Assembly: GCA_050299435.1 (NCBI GenBank)
Contig: JBNKVX010000004.1
Location: 17,782 to 81,781 of the forward strand
Length of the DNA: 64,000 nt
Direction of reading: 5' to 3'
From: 1162T-S-0a-05 sp050299435
Lineage (GTDB): Bacteria > Pseudomonadota > Gammaproteobacteria > Pseudomonadales > Cellvibrionaceae
Shown: piece after piece, positions 1-8,679 of the stretch
Layout: every line of letters begins with the position of its first letter
How positions within the stretch are numbered: the first letter of the stretch is position 1
Program-made: the position numbers and the translations under genes
The notes under the pieces: model-generated
What the model saw: the letters and a program-made list of their open reading frames with translations, nothing else
Told to the model about the DNA's origin: nothing
Databases searched by the model: none

Positions 1-158
1 GTTTTGTCCAATCGGTTGAAGCCAGTTATCCCGGTTACGTGGTGCGCTTTATCGGTGGGGCGATTTTTGCTTCAGGTATGTTGTTAATGGCTTATAACCT
101 CTGGCTGACGGCTGCAAAAGAAACTCATGAAGACAGTGAGAAGGAGGCCGCGCAATGA
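1..158 (+). CDS. ccoN: cbb3-type cytochrome c oxidase subunit I, C-terminal end
   Basis: Only the last 51 codons are in the window (frame begins at base 3). They encode a membrane helix and a short charged tail ending in EKEAAQ, which fits the C-terminus of CcoN, the heme-copper catalytic subunit of the high-affinity cbb3 oxidase in the inner membrane. The stop TGA (156-158) overlaps the ATG of ccoO (ATGA), as expected for a translationally coupled cco operon. The identification rests mostly on position directly before ccoO and on the VRFIGG...MAYNLW wording of the final helix. The start and all catalytic residues lie upstream of the window. Confidence 0.85.
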   Translation, partial: FVQSVEASYPGYVVRFIGGAIFASGMLLMAYNLWLTAAKETHEDSEKEAAQ

Positions 159-754
159 ACCACGACAAGATAGAAAAAAATGTCGGCTTGATGATGGTCT
201 TGATTATCGTCGCTATCAGTTTTGGTGCGCTAGTGGAATTGGTTCCGCTCATGTTTCAGAAGCAAGTGCAGGATCCCATTGATGGTCTAATGCCACTTAC
301 GGCTTTGCAGCTGGAAGGTCGCGATATTTACATTCGTGAGGGCTGCAATGTTTGTCATTCACAGATGATCAGACCTTTTCGATCCGAAACTGAGCGCTAC
401 GGGCATTATTCTGTAGCGGGTGAGCATGTTTATGAACATCCCTTCCTGTGGGGCTCAAAACGCACAGGGCCGGATCTCGCGCGAGTGGGTGGGCGCTACA
501 GTGATGATTGGCATCGCGCTCACTTGTTCAATCCTCGCAATGTTGTGCCTGAATCTAATATGCCCGCCTTTCCCTGGTTATTTAAAAATAAGCTCGATGG
601 CAAAAATACCGCCGCAAAAATGCAAGCCCTTTCTCTGGTAGGCGTACCTTATACCGAAAAAGATATGGCATCAGCTCAAGCTGAGGTGGAAGGAAAGTAC
701 GAGATTGATGCAGTTGTTGCTTACTTACAACAACTCGGCATCTTGCTGAAATAG
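155..754 (+). CDS. ccoO: cbb3-type cytochrome c oxidase subunit II (monoheme c)
   Basis: CcoO is the membrane-anchored monoheme cytochrome c of the cbb3 oxidase and passes electrons from CcoP to CcoN on the periplasmic side. The 199-residue protein has one N-terminal membrane helix (about residues 10-33), a c-type heme site CNVCH at residues 64-68, and a likely axial methionine in SNMPAFP near residue 136. Length is normal for the family. The ATG overlaps the ccoN stop by 4 bases. Genes ccoQ, ccoP and the assembly set ccoGHIS follow on the same strand. Such operons are normally switched on under low oxygen by FNR/Anr; the promoter is outside this window. Confidence 0.97.
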   Translation: MNHDKIEKNVGLMMVLIIVAISFGALVELVPLMFQKQVQDPIDGLMPLTALQLEGRDIYIREGCNVCHSQMIRPFRSETERYGHYSVAGEHVYEHPFLWGSKRTGPDLARVGGRYSDDWHRAHLFNPRNVVPESNMPAFPWLFKNKLDGKNTAAKMQALSLVGVPYTEKDMASAQAEVEGKYEIDAVVAYLQQLGILLK

Positions 755-763
755 GAGGCGGTC

Positions 764-928
764 TTGGATATCAATACATTAAGAGGCTTAGCAACTTTAT
801 TGTTGTTTATTGCTTTTGTCGGTATGTGCATTTGGGTCTTCAGCAGTAAGCGTAAACAAGACTTCGAAGAAGCCGCGCAATTGCCCTTCGCCGACGACGA
901 AAAAAATCGAGGATCTCAACATGAGTAG
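764..928 (+). CDS. ccoQ: cbb3-type oxidase small subunit CcoQ (TTG start)
   Basis: This 54-residue protein sits between ccoO and ccoP. It has one membrane helix (about residues 8-27) followed by a basic SSKRK stretch and an acidic, hydrophilic tail, which is the usual CcoQ layout. I chose TTG at 764 because GGAGG at 754-758 is well placed and no ATG gives a full helix. CcoQ is thought to stabilise the assembled oxidase. The gene overlaps the start of ccoP (ATG at 921) by 8 bases. It is easily missed because it is short and lacks an ATG. Confidence 0.85.
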   Translation: MDINTLRGLATLLLFIAFVGMCIWVFSSKRKQDFEEAAQLPFADDEKNRGSQHE

Positions 929-1799
929 CTTTTGGAGCCTTTGGATAATTGTATTAACCATTGTCACTTTGCTTGGCGTTACATGGCTTTTATTTGCGAA
1001 CCGCAAAACAAAATTAAATGTCGACAATGAAGCCAAAACCGGACATGTTTACGACGGCATCGAAGAATACGACAACCCACTTCCGGCCTGGTGGTTTAAT
1101 TTATTTGTACTCACTTTAATTTTTACTGTGGGCTATTTAATTTTCTATCCAGGAATGGGTAATTTTAAAGGGCTGCTGGGTTGGACTTCTGTGGGCCAAT
1201 GGGAAAAAGAAGTGGCGGCAGCGGAAGAAAAATTCCGGCCGATGTATGAAAGCATGGCAAGCGTAGCGATTCCTGAATTGGCAAAAGATTCCAAGGCGAT
1301 GAAAATTGGTCAACGCCTGTTTGCTAACAACTGCGCTACCTGTCATGGCTCAGATGCAGGTGGTGCTCTAGGCTACCCCAATTTAACTGATGACGATTGG
1401 CTATATGGTGGTTCGCCAGAACAAATTACAAAATCTATTACAGATGGCCGCACTGCTGTTATGCCTGCCTGGGTCAGTGCTTTGGGTAGCGAAGGCCTGG
1501 ATACCCTTAGCGACTATGTGTTGGATTTGAGCGCTGGCAAAGCAAATGAAGAGAGTGCCGACGCACAAACTTTTGCCACAATGTGTGCTGTGTGTCACGG
1601 CCCGGATGGGAAAGGCAATATTGCTGTGGGCGCGCCAAACCTAACTGACGATATTTGGCTCTACGGCAGCAGTAAAGACCACATTTTGCAAACGCTGGCA
1701 AAAGGTCGCAACGGGCAAATGCCTGCTCACAAAGAGATATTGAGCCCCGAAAAGATTCATATTTTGGCGGCCTACGTTTATAGTTTATCGAATGAGTGA
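921..1799 (+). CDS. ccoP: cbb3-type cytochrome c oxidase subunit III (diheme c)
   Basis: CcoP is the diheme cytochrome c subunit that takes electrons from soluble or membrane cytochromes and hands them to CcoO. The 292-residue protein has two N-terminal membrane helices (about residues 5-25 and 58-78) and two c-type heme sites: CATCH at 138-142 and CAVCH at 222-226. The two cytochrome domains share a PNLTDD..WLYG motif. The reading frame runs open back to 810, but that extension lies inside ccoQ in another frame, and the conserved MSSFWS start at 921 is clearly right. It overlaps ccoG by 8 bases. Confidence 0.96.
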   Translation: MSSFWSLWIIVLTIVTLLGVTWLLFANRKTKLNVDNEAKTGHVYDGIEEYDNPLPAWWFNLFVLTLIFTVGYLIFYPGMGNFKGLLGWTSVGQWEKEVAAAEEKFRPMYESMASVAIPELAKDSKAMKIGQRLFANNCATCHGSDAGGALGYPNLTDDDWLYGGSPEQITKSITDGRTAVMPAWVSALGSEGLDTLSDYVLDLSAGKANEESADAQTFATMCAVCHGPDGKGNIAVGAPNLTDDIWLYGSSKDHILQTLAKGRNGQMPAHKEILSPEKIHILAAYVYSLSNE

Positions 1800-3240
1800 A
1801 AAAATCCCTGCCAATGATATTACAGAAGAAGTTCCTCAAGAATTCGCAGAAATTGATCTCTACCAAAAAAGAGAAAAAATTTACACGCGAAAGATTGAGG
1901 GCTTCTTTCAGCGGCTGCGCGTATTTACCGGGTGGCCACTTTTAATTGGCTATTTTTCACTTCCCTGGCTGAGTTGGGGCGATCGCCAAGCCATACTCTT
2001 TGATTTACCTGCAAGAAAATTTCACATTCTCGGGCTCACGCTCTGGCCGCAAGATTTTCCACTGCTGGCTTGGGTTTTGATTATTTCCGCCTTTGCACTT
2101 TTCCTTGTCACAAAATTATTTGGCCGCGTCTGGTGCGGCTACTCCTGCCCACAAACAGTATGGACTTCAATGTTTATGTGGATAGAGCAACGCACAGAAG
2201 GCACACGCAATCAGCGAATTAAGTTAGATAAAGGATCGTGGACTAGCGAAAAAATCCTCAAAAAAAGTATTAAACATGCGATGTGGCTAGGACTCGCTTT
2301 TTACACCGCCTTTACTTTTGTGGCTTATTTTACGCCGGCGAATGAACTTATTTTTTCTTTTTTTGATCTTTCGGTAAACCTTTGGGCTGCAACCTGGATA
2401 GGTATATTTACACTTTTAACTTACTTAAATGCTGGTTGGTTACGTGAGCAGGTGTGTTTGCATATGTGCCCCTACGCACGTTTTCAATCTGCTATGTTTG
2501 ACTCCAACACTTTGATTGTGTCCTATGATTCGCAACGCGGGGAACCGCGCGGTTCCCGTAAGAAAAATGTTGACCCAAAAAGTCTTGAACTAGGCGACTG
2601 CGTAGACTGCGAATTGTGTGTTCAAGTTTGCCCGACAGGCATTGATATACGAGACGGCTTGCAATACGAATGCATCAGTTGTACACACTGTATTGATGCT
2701 TGTGATTCCGTTATGGATAAAATGGGTTATGCACGCGGCTTGATTTCTTATACCACCGAAAATTTTTTGAAGGGAGTGAGTAAAAACAAATATTCATTTT
2801 TGCGCCCTGCGACCCTCGGGTATTTTGCTGCGATTATGTTAATGGTGGGTGTTTTTAGCTGGTACGTATATTCTCGTGTTCCGCTTGATCTCGATATCAT
2901 CAGAGACCGAACACAACTGTATCAGGAACGTGGAGAGTTTTTGGAAAATAATTACACTGCACGCATAATGAACATGACTGAAGAGGCTCAGCAACTTGAA
3001 CTTTCTATTCTCGACAGCGGCGAGCTTCAACTCGATAAAGTTTCCATTTTGGGTAACACGCAGCTTAGTTTAGCTGCAGGTGAATTGGCTGAAATTCCTT
3101 TTCGTATTAGCATTCCCAAATCTGCAGCCAAAACTCCTGTGATAAGTTTAAATATTGAAGTCCGTTCGCTTTCCGAGCCGAATTTACAAGCTGAAAAAGT
3201 CACTAATTTTCTAAGCCCGGGGAATGTCCAACATGATTAG
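1792..3240 (+). CDS. ccoG: Polyferredoxin-type cbb3 oxidase assembly protein
   Basis: CcoG (RdxA/FixG) is an inner-membrane iron-sulfur protein used in maturation of the cbb3 oxidase, probably in copper reduction and delivery for CcoN. The 482-residue protein has several membrane helices and cysteine clusters: CGYSCP at 115-120, CLHMCP at 222-227, and two ferredoxin-type [4Fe-4S] motifs with cysteines at 270/273/276/280 and 294/297/300/304. A soluble C-terminal Ig-like domain follows a final helix near residue 345. Its ATG overlaps the ccoP stop. The order ccoG-H-I-S is the standard assembly cluster. Confidence 0.95.
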   Translation: MSEKIPANDITEEVPQEFAEIDLYQKREKIYTRKIEGFFQRLRVFTGWPLLIGYFSLPWLSWGDRQAILFDLPARKFHILGLTLWPQDFPLLAWVLIISAFALFLVTKLFGRVWCGYSCPQTVWTSMFMWIEQRTEGTRNQRIKLDKGSWTSEKILKKSIKHAMWLGLAFYTAFTFVAYFTPANELIFSFFDLSVNLWAATWIGIFTLLTYLNAGWLREQVCLHMCPYARFQSAMFDSNTLIVSYDSQRGEPRGSRKKNVDPKSLELGDCVDCELCVQVCPTGIDIRDGLQYECISCTHCIDACDSVMDKMGYARGLISYTTENFLKGVSKNKYSFLRPATLGYFAAIMLMVGVFSWYVYSRVPLDLDIIRDRTQLYQERGEFLENNYTARIMNMTEEAQQLELSILDSGELQLDKVSILGNTQLSLAAGELAEIPFRISIPKSAAKTPVISLNIEVRSLSEPNLQAEKVTNFLSPGNVQHD

Positions 3241-3742
3241 GAACCCCGCTTGGTACAAACAATTTTGGCCCTGGTTTATTATCGCGCTACCCGCTACAGC
3301 TGTGGTTGCCGGCTTGTTAACTCTATTTATTGCAATTAAACATTCCGACTCTCTCGTTGAAGATGATTACTACAAAGAAGGCTTGGCGATTAACACTAAT
3401 TTGCAAAAAGAGAAGCGCGCAAAGGATTTGGGCATTTCAATTAAATTCGATATAGATTCTTCTTCAAAACGCATTAATCTTGAATTAGTTTCTAAAACCA
3501 AGCTAGCGTTGCCGTCCCTATTGAATCTCAAATTAATTCACCCCATGGATGCAAAGAGAGACAAAACTTTTCCTTTACAACGTGATGAAAAAACAGGTAC
3601 TTATTCTCAACAGTATTCGGAACTCGCGGACATTGATTGGATGCTGGAAGTCACGCCGATTTATCTGGAAAACAAACCGGATTTAAAAGACGACTGGAAA
3701 CTACGTGGCAAACGCAGCCTATACACCAGAAATGGAACCTGA
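3233..3742 (+). CDS. ccoH: cbb3 oxidase assembly protein CcoH (FixH family)
   Basis: FixH/CcoH family protein with one N-terminal membrane helix (about residues 11-35) and a periplasmic domain of about 130 residues; the conserved VEDDYYKEGL segment follows the helix. It is needed for stable assembly of the cbb3 oxidase. I placed the start at ATG 3233 because GGGGA at 3219-3223 is well spaced for it; an in-frame ATG at 3224 would add three residues. The gene overlaps ccoG by 8 bases and ccoI by 11, so translation is probably coupled. Confidence 0.9.
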   Translation: MIRNPAWYKQFWPWFIIALPATAVVAGLLTLFIAIKHSDSLVEDDYYKEGLAINTNLQKEKRAKDLGISIKFDIDSSSKRINLELVSKTKLALPSLLNLKLIHPMDAKRDKTFPLQRDEKTGTYSQQYSELADIDWMLEVTPIYLENKPDLKDDWKLRGKRSLYTRNGT

Positions 3743-6200
3743 GGCGCGCGCTTTAATCTGCGCAAAAGAGAGTATTAAAAACTGTTATCACTGTGGTTTA
3801 ACAATAGAGCCTCAGGTAAAAATTTCATCGACACATCACAATAAAGATCTGTATTTTTGCTGTCAGGGCTGTAAAGCAGTTTGCGATTTGATTCTGGCTG
3901 GTGGCCTGGAAAATTATTATCGTCACCGCAGCGAGTTTGCTGAAAAACCAGAAAACACACAGTCAAAATTTTTGGAATTTGATAATTCGGTTTTCCAAGC
4001 CTCATTTTGTCGCAGCATCGATCCTGGTATTCAGCAAGCTTCTCTGTATATTGAAGGTATTCACTGTGCAGCTTGTGTTTGGTTACTCGAACAAGCCTTG
4101 AATTCTTGCGAGGGAGTCAGCTCGGCGAGCGTTAGTCTGGTTGATAATGAAGCCGAAGTTTGTTGGCAAAGCGACGATCAGAAATTGTCGAACATTGTTC
4201 AGCTTATTCATCAACTCGGCTATCGAGCCTTGCCCTGGAGCGAAGATACCAATCAACGATTGCAAGGCGAAGCGGAACAAACACTACTAAGACGTACTGG
4301 GCTAGCAGGCTTGATTATGATGCAGGTAGGAATGTTTTCTATCGCACTGTATGCTTCCGGCCCAAATGGAATGGCAAGCGAATATAAAGATTTGCTGCAC
4401 GGATTTTCCTTATTATTGAGCACCGTGTTATTGCTTTATTCCGGACGCATTTTTTTTCAGGGTGCTTGGCGCAGCATGAAGCGATGGCGGGTTAGCATGG
4501 ATGTGCCCATAGCGCTTGCCCTCACGGCAGCATGGACTGGCAGTGTGGTGAATACAGTTCGCGGCAGTGGCGACGTGTATTTTGATTCTATTTGTATGTT
4601 TGTGTTTTTGTTGAGCGGCGTACGTTATTTGGAACTTAAGGCGAGAAATCGCTATGCACATTTAGATCAAAAAGGGGATTTACCGCCGAATTGTAAAATA
4701 CTTCAGGATAAAGAAAACAATCTCTACAGCTTTGTAGCTCTTCAGGAAATCAAGATCGGTGACCTGATCTATGTCCAGCGTGGTGAAATGATTCCCGTCG
4801 ACGGTCGCCTGGAAAGTGAAAGTGCCCTGGTGAATGAGGCAAATATCAGTGGCGAATTTTTACCAGTCGAAAAGGTGCAGGGTCAGCGCGTTTTATCTGG
4901 CTCTATCAATCAATCCAACAATCTTATTTTAAGGGCCGATAAAATTTCAGAAAACTCCTGCTTACAAAACATAAAACGATTTAGCAGGCAGACGAAAAAC
5001 CAGCAAACACGTTTTCTAGCAAGCAGCGATTTAATAGCCCAGTATTTTTCCTTTTTCATAGTCGTTGCAACTGCGCTTGTAAGCATCGTCTGGTATTGGT
5101 TAGACCCCGCCCGTGTGCTGGAAATCGATATCGCTATGTTGGTTATTACTTGTCCCTGTGCGCTTTCTCTCGCGGCGCCCTCAGCTTTTACTGTTGCTGC
5201 AAACTATCTGCGCAAAAAAGGCATCATAATCTGCAACAAAAATACTTTGGAAAAAATTAAGCACATCGATCAGTTAGCGTTTGACAAAACAGGTACGCTC
5301 ACAGAAGGGCGCTTTACTCTGAAACAGTCTCACTATTTTGACAACCCGCATGAAAGTGTTATTGATTCCATTGCTTTTGCTCTGCAAAGTTGGTCAGAAC
5401 ATCCGCTTGCGCATGCTTTTCAATTTAAAAATGACCTTATCAAAATTGAAAAGGCCGCAAGTCATACCAGTGCAGGTGTCTCAGCACTAATCACCGATAT
5501 GCGCTTACCTCAATCCAATATTCAGCAAGGCGAATTTCGAATTGGTAGCCGTCATTTTTGTGCAGAATTGTATAAGGGGCCATTACCTGATGTAGACACC
5601 GCTTCTTCTCTGACTACGGTATGGCTGGTGAATGCGACGCAATGTTTAGCCTGCTATGAATTGGAAGATAGTCTGCGTGCCGATGCGCTACTCGCTTTGA
5701 ACAAACTTCATCGCTATTCACCTTTTCTCATTAGCGGTGACAATGCCAAGGTGGTAGAAAAAACTGCGCATGAACTTGGATTAAATGAGTGGTACTCGGG
5801 CTGCAGCCCGAGCGAAAAACTCAAAATACTTCAGGAAAAACAGGCTAAGGGACATAAATTATTAATGGTGGGCGATGGGGTGAATGATTTACCGGTTTTA
5901 GCCAAGGCCGATGTTTCTGTTGCCATGAATTCTGCCAATAAACTTGCTCAGGTCGAAGCAGATTGTATTTTACTAAACAATAAAATAAGTGACCTGACAG
6001 ACTTGATTGCAAGCGCAAACTTCACCTTTAAAATTATGCGACAAAACTACAGCTGGGCTCTGCTGTATAATATGTTGGCGTTACCACTTGCTGCGATGGG
6101 CCTTGTGCCGCCCTGGCTTGCCGCACTTGGAATGTCGACAAGTTCTTTGATCGTTGTGTTAAACGCCGCGCGCATTTACCGACAACAACCGACGGTTTAA
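3732..6200 (+). CDS. ccoI: Copper-exporting P-type ATPase for cbb3 oxidase assembly
   Basis: CcoI (FixI/CopA2 type) is a P1B ATPase that moves copper across the inner membrane for loading into CcoN. From ATG 3732 the protein is 822 residues. The N-terminus has a cysteine-rich region typical of CcoI (CYHCG at 18-22, CCQGC at 43-47) and a heavy-metal-associated site GIHCAAC with cysteines at 112 and 115. Further on come the actuator loop (ISGE), the ion-path CPC at 474-476, the phosphorylation site DKTGT with Asp518, an HP motif, and the hinge GDGVND. A GTG at 3705 is an alternative start nine codons upstream; neither start has a clear ribosome site, consistent with coupling to ccoH. Confidence 0.94.
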   Translation: MEPEARALICAKESIKNCYHCGLTIEPQVKISSTHHNKDLYFCCQGCKAVCDLILAGGLENYYRHRSEFAEKPENTQSKFLEFDNSVFQASFCRSIDPGIQQASLYIEGIHCAACVWLLEQALNSCEGVSSASVSLVDNEAEVCWQSDDQKLSNIVQLIHQLGYRALPWSEDTNQRLQGEAEQTLLRRTGLAGLIMMQVGMFSIALYASGPNGMASEYKDLLHGFSLLLSTVLLLYSGRIFFQGAWRSMKRWRVSMDVPIALALTAAWTGSVVNTVRGSGDVYFDSICMFVFLLSGVRYLELKARNRYAHLDQKGDLPPNCKILQDKENNLYSFVALQEIKIGDLIYVQRGEMIPVDGRLESESALVNEANISGEFLPVEKVQGQRVLSGSINQSNNLILRADKISENSCLQNIKRFSRQTKNQQTRFLASSDLIAQYFSFFIVVATALVSIVWYWLDPARVLEIDIAMLVITCPCALSLAAPSAFTVAANYLRKKGIIICNKNTLEKIKHIDQLAFDKTGTLTEGRFTLKQSHYFDNPHESVIDSIAFALQSWSEHPLAHAFQFKNDLIKIEKAASHTSAGVSALITDMRLPQSNIQQGEFRIGSRHFCAELYKGPLPDVDTASSLTTVWLVNATQCLACYELEDSLRADALLALNKLHRYSPFLISGDNAKVVEKTAHELGLNEWYSGCSPSEKLKILQEKQAKGHKLLMVGDGVNDLPVLAKADVSVAMNSANKLAQVEADCILLNNKISDLTDLIASANFTFKIMRQNYSWALLYNMLALPLAAMGLVPPWLAALGMSTSSLIVVLNAARIYRQQPTV

Positions 6201-6204
6201 CCTT

Positions 6205-6402
6205 ATGCCCAGTTTGTATATTTTAATTCCAATCGCAATGATCTTTTGCGCTTTAGCCATTCGCGCACTGTTCTGGGCTTTGGATAACAATCAATACAAG
6301 GAGTTAGATAAGGAAGCCCACCGCATTCTCTTCGACGAAGACAATTCAAAAGTGAATAACCCAGACCAAGCAATTAACAAGAAAAACGAGAACATTGACT
6401 GA
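6205..6402 (+). CDS. ccoS: cbb3-type oxidase maturation protein CcoS
   Basis: Small 65-residue CcoS protein with one membrane helix (about residues 4-26) and a hydrophilic tail. The conserved FWALDNNQYKELD segment follows the helix, as in other CcoS proteins. It is required for insertion of the heme and copper cofactors into the cbb3 oxidase. It begins 4 bases after ccoI, and its last codons overlap the TTG start of the next gene by 8 bases. Confidence 0.92.
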   Translation: MPSLYILIPIAMIFCALAIRALFWALDNNQYKELDKEAHRILFDEDNSKVNNPDQAINKKNENID

Positions 6403-7096
6403 ACCCCTCTCTTTATTCGCAGCTTTAGTAATCGGACTTTCCGGCGGCCTGCATTGTGTCGCAATGTGCGGCGGGATTGCCTCTGCACTGGGTTATGCAT
6501 CCCAGCAAAAGCTCAGCTTTCTTCTCGCCTACAACGGTGGACGCATACTCAGTTACGCCATCCTCGGTCTGCTGTTTGCCTCCGCGACAGCAGTATTCAA
6601 TGCCCACAGTATTTGGGCCCATCGAGTCTTACAGGGCTTGTCTTCTCTCTTACTTATCGGGATCGGATTGCACATTGGTTTTGGGATTAACAAAATTCAA
6701 TGGTTGGAATCCAGTGGGGCCAAGGTTTGGCAGGCTATTCAACCTCTCGCGCTAAAGCTCTTTCCGGTCAATACTCATCTGAAAGCCTGGGCGCTCGGCA
6801 TGTGCTGGGGCTGGCTACCTTGCGGCTTGGTATACAGCACGCTGGCTCTAAGTGCCAGCTCAGCTTCTCCGCTCGTTAGCGCCACTATGATGGCTATATT
6901 TGGCGCGGGCACTCTGCCATGGCTACTTGCAAGTTTATTCGCTGGGCAGCGCCTGAGAGGCTTACACAGCATGCCTACAATCAAACGCGTAATGGGCATC
7001 GTGCTGATCGCTCTGGGGATTGTGGGTTTGTTTGAGCAGTTTGCGATGGAATTCTCTAAAAACACTACTCCCAACGAGCATCACCACCATCATTGA
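6395..7096 (+). CDS. Sulfite exporter TauE/SafE family membrane protein, His-rich tail
   Basis: A 233-residue polytopic inner-membrane protein of the DsbD/SafE-like group regularly found after ccoS. The N-terminus has the family motif GLSGGLHCVAMCGG, with two cysteines that could bind metal or undergo redox change, and a second CWGWLPCGLVYS motif lies near residue 145. About six membrane helices are visible. The C-terminus ends in five consecutive histidines, suggesting metal binding. The start is TTG at 6395; no ATG gives the conserved first helix. Position suggests a role in copper handling or redox maturation of the oxidase, but this is inference. The stop codon lies inside an FNR box used by hemN. 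Confidence 0.82.
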   Translation: MTEPLSLFAALVIGLSGGLHCVAMCGGIASALGYASQQKLSFLLAYNGGRILSYAILGLLFASATAVFNAHSIWAHRVLQGLSSLLLIGIGLHIGFGINKIQWLESSGAKVWQAIQPLALKLFPVNTHLKAWALGMCWGWLPCGLVYSTLALSASSASPLVSATMMAIFGAGTLPWLLASLFAGQRLRGLHSMPTIKRVMGIVLIALGIVGLFEQFAMEFSKNTTPNEHHHHH

Positions 7097-7134
7097 CCAA
7101 AATCAAAGGGCAATTCCGTCCAAAAATTTAGAAT
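7093..7134 (+). promoter_or_regulatory. FNR/Anr-dependent class II promoter of hemN
   Basis: TTGACcaaaATCAA at 7093-7106 matches the FNR/Anr consensus TTGAT-N4-ATCAA at nine of ten positions. A TAGAAT -10 element lies at 7129-7134, predicting transcription start near 7141. The centre of the box (7099.5) is then at -41.5, the classical position for FNR activation. No -35 hexamer is needed at such promoters. Anr itself is encoded just downstream of hemN, and hemN is a known Anr target in Pseudomonas. Confidence 0.75.
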
Positions 7135-7181
7135 CCATGCTACTGACCGTTCAAAAATAGCAGAACAATAAGGCAAGTATC

Positions 7182-8597
7182 ATGAGAGAAGGTATTGCGG
7201 CACCTGAATCGCCAAAACATACGACTATCGTGTGGAACCCCGATTTAATTAAGCGTTATGACCTTTCAGGCCCACGTTACACTTCCTACCCCTCTGCGCC
7301 TCAATTTAAGTCTGGCTTTGAATCTTCCGCAATCGACGAAGCCATAGCGCGCAGCAATCAGAAAGGTTCGGAGTTATCGCTGTACTTTCATATCCCCTTT
7401 TGCGATACCGTCTGTTACTACTGTGCCTGTAATAAAATTGTGACAGGTGATAAACAAAAAGCGGAACCCTATCTAACACACCTCTACCATGAGATTAGTA
7501 TGAAAGGGGCGCAATTCGATAAGCAACGCGTCGTTAAACAATTGCATTGGGGAGGAGGCACACCCACATTCATAAACCATGAGCAAATGAAAATGTTGAT
7601 GGCAAAAACTCGAGAACATTTCATTTTGCTTGACGATGATAGCGGTGAATATTCTATTGAAGTTCACCCCGGCAACATAATACCCAACACTTTGAATGTG
7701 CTGCGGGATCTTGGATTCAATAGACTGAGCATGGGTGTCCAGGATTTTAATGAGGCGACACAAGTTGCAGTAAATCGTTTTAATAGTTTCGAGGAAGTCT
7801 CCAAACTCACAAAGGAGGCTCGCGATTTAGGCTTTCATTCGGTCAGTATGGATTTAATTTATGGCTTACCCAAGCAAAGCCTTGAGAGCTTAAAACTAAC
7901 TCTGGAAAAAATTATTCTGCTTTCTCCTGATCGCATTTCTCTTTTTAACTATGCGCATCTTCCACATTTGTTTAAGACACAAAAACAAATTGACGAAAAC
8001 ACGCTGCCCTCGGCAAACGAAAAGCTCGCGATGTTGCAATACGCAATTGAATTTCTCAACGACGCGGGATACATATTTATCGGCATGGATCACTTTGCCA
8101 AACCTGGCGATGACTTATCGCAAGTTCAGGCCAAAGGCGAATTGAAAAGAAATTTTCAAGGTTACTCCACTCACGGAGACTGCGATCTCATTGCATTCGG
8201 TGTTTCCGGCATTAGCGCTATCGACAATATTTATGTACAAAATTGCAAATCGCTCGATGACTATTATTCAGCCCTTGATCGTGGTGAATTGCCTGTAGAG
8301 TGTGGGATTAGCCTGAACCAAGATGACAGAATTCGCCAACAAGTGATAAATAAACTTATCTGTCAGTTTGAATTGAATTTTGGCGAGATCGAAACGCAGT
8401 TTGGTATATTCTTCCATCGGTATTTTCAAGCTGAACTCAAAGCCTTGCAGCCGATGATTGATGACCAGTTAGTCGAGTTATCTGACGCCAGGCTCAAAAT
8501 CAGTCCTCAGGGCCGCCTACTTGTTCGACGTATTTGTATGTTGTTTGACGCCTATCTCACCCAACGACCCGAAATTCGCTACTCTCAGATCATCTAG
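7182..8597 (+). CDS. hemN: Oxygen-independent coproporphyrinogen III oxidase
   Basis: HemN is a radical-SAM enzyme that converts coproporphyrinogen III to protoporphyrinogen IX without oxygen, allowing heme synthesis for the cbb3 oxidase at low oxygen. The 471-residue protein has the SAM-cluster cysteines at 74, 78 and 81 (CDTVCYYC) with the HemN-specific extra cysteine at 83, the YTSYPSAP N-terminal motif, and WGGGTPTF. Length fits the true HemN family rather than HemW (which is present separately at 41060). AAGG precedes the ATG. It lies between the FNR-type promoter and a hairpin terminator, so it is probably monocistronic. Confidence 0.96.
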   Translation: MREGIAAPESPKHTTIVWNPDLIKRYDLSGPRYTSYPSAPQFKSGFESSAIDEAIARSNQKGSELSLYFHIPFCDTVCYYCACNKIVTGDKQKAEPYLTHLYHEISMKGAQFDKQRVVKQLHWGGGTPTFINHEQMKMLMAKTREHFILLDDDSGEYSIEVHPGNIIPNTLNVLRDLGFNRLSMGVQDFNEATQVAVNRFNSFEEVSKLTKEARDLGFHSVSMDLIYGLPKQSLESLKLTLEKIILLSPDRISLFNYAHLPHLFKTQKQIDENTLPSANEKLAMLQYAIEFLNDAGYIFIGMDHFAKPGDDLSQVQAKGELKRNFQGYSTHGDCDLIAFGVSGISAIDNIYVQNCKSLDDYYSALDRGELPVECGISLNQDDRIRQQVINKLICQFELNFGEIETQFGIFFHRYFQAELKALQPMIDDQLVELSDARLKISPQGRLLVRRICMLFDAYLTQRPEIRYSQII

Positions 8598-8604
8598 TTT
8601 GTCT

Positions 8605-8641
8605 GTTTGAGTCAGGGCGCTTCCCTCAAACCGCTTTTTTT
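8605..8641 (+). terminator. Rho-independent terminator of hemN
   Basis: A stem made of GTTTG (8605-8609) with CAAAC (8627-8631) and AGGG (8614-8617) with CCCT (8623-8626), interrupted by a four-base bulge, is followed by a run of T at 8635-8641. It starts 7 bases after the hemN stop and separates hemN from anr. Confidence 0.6.
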
Positions 8642-8679
8642 GCTACAAATGGCGGCTCACTTAGCGGGGGAAACTGATC

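Noticed and set aside
810..920. In-frame upstream extension of ccoP
   Set aside because: This stretch codes for CcoQ in another frame, and the CcoP family begins at MSSFWS (921).
6775..7074. A 99-codon ORF antisense to the SafE-like gene
   Set aside because: No homology or ribosome site; fully inside a conserved gene.
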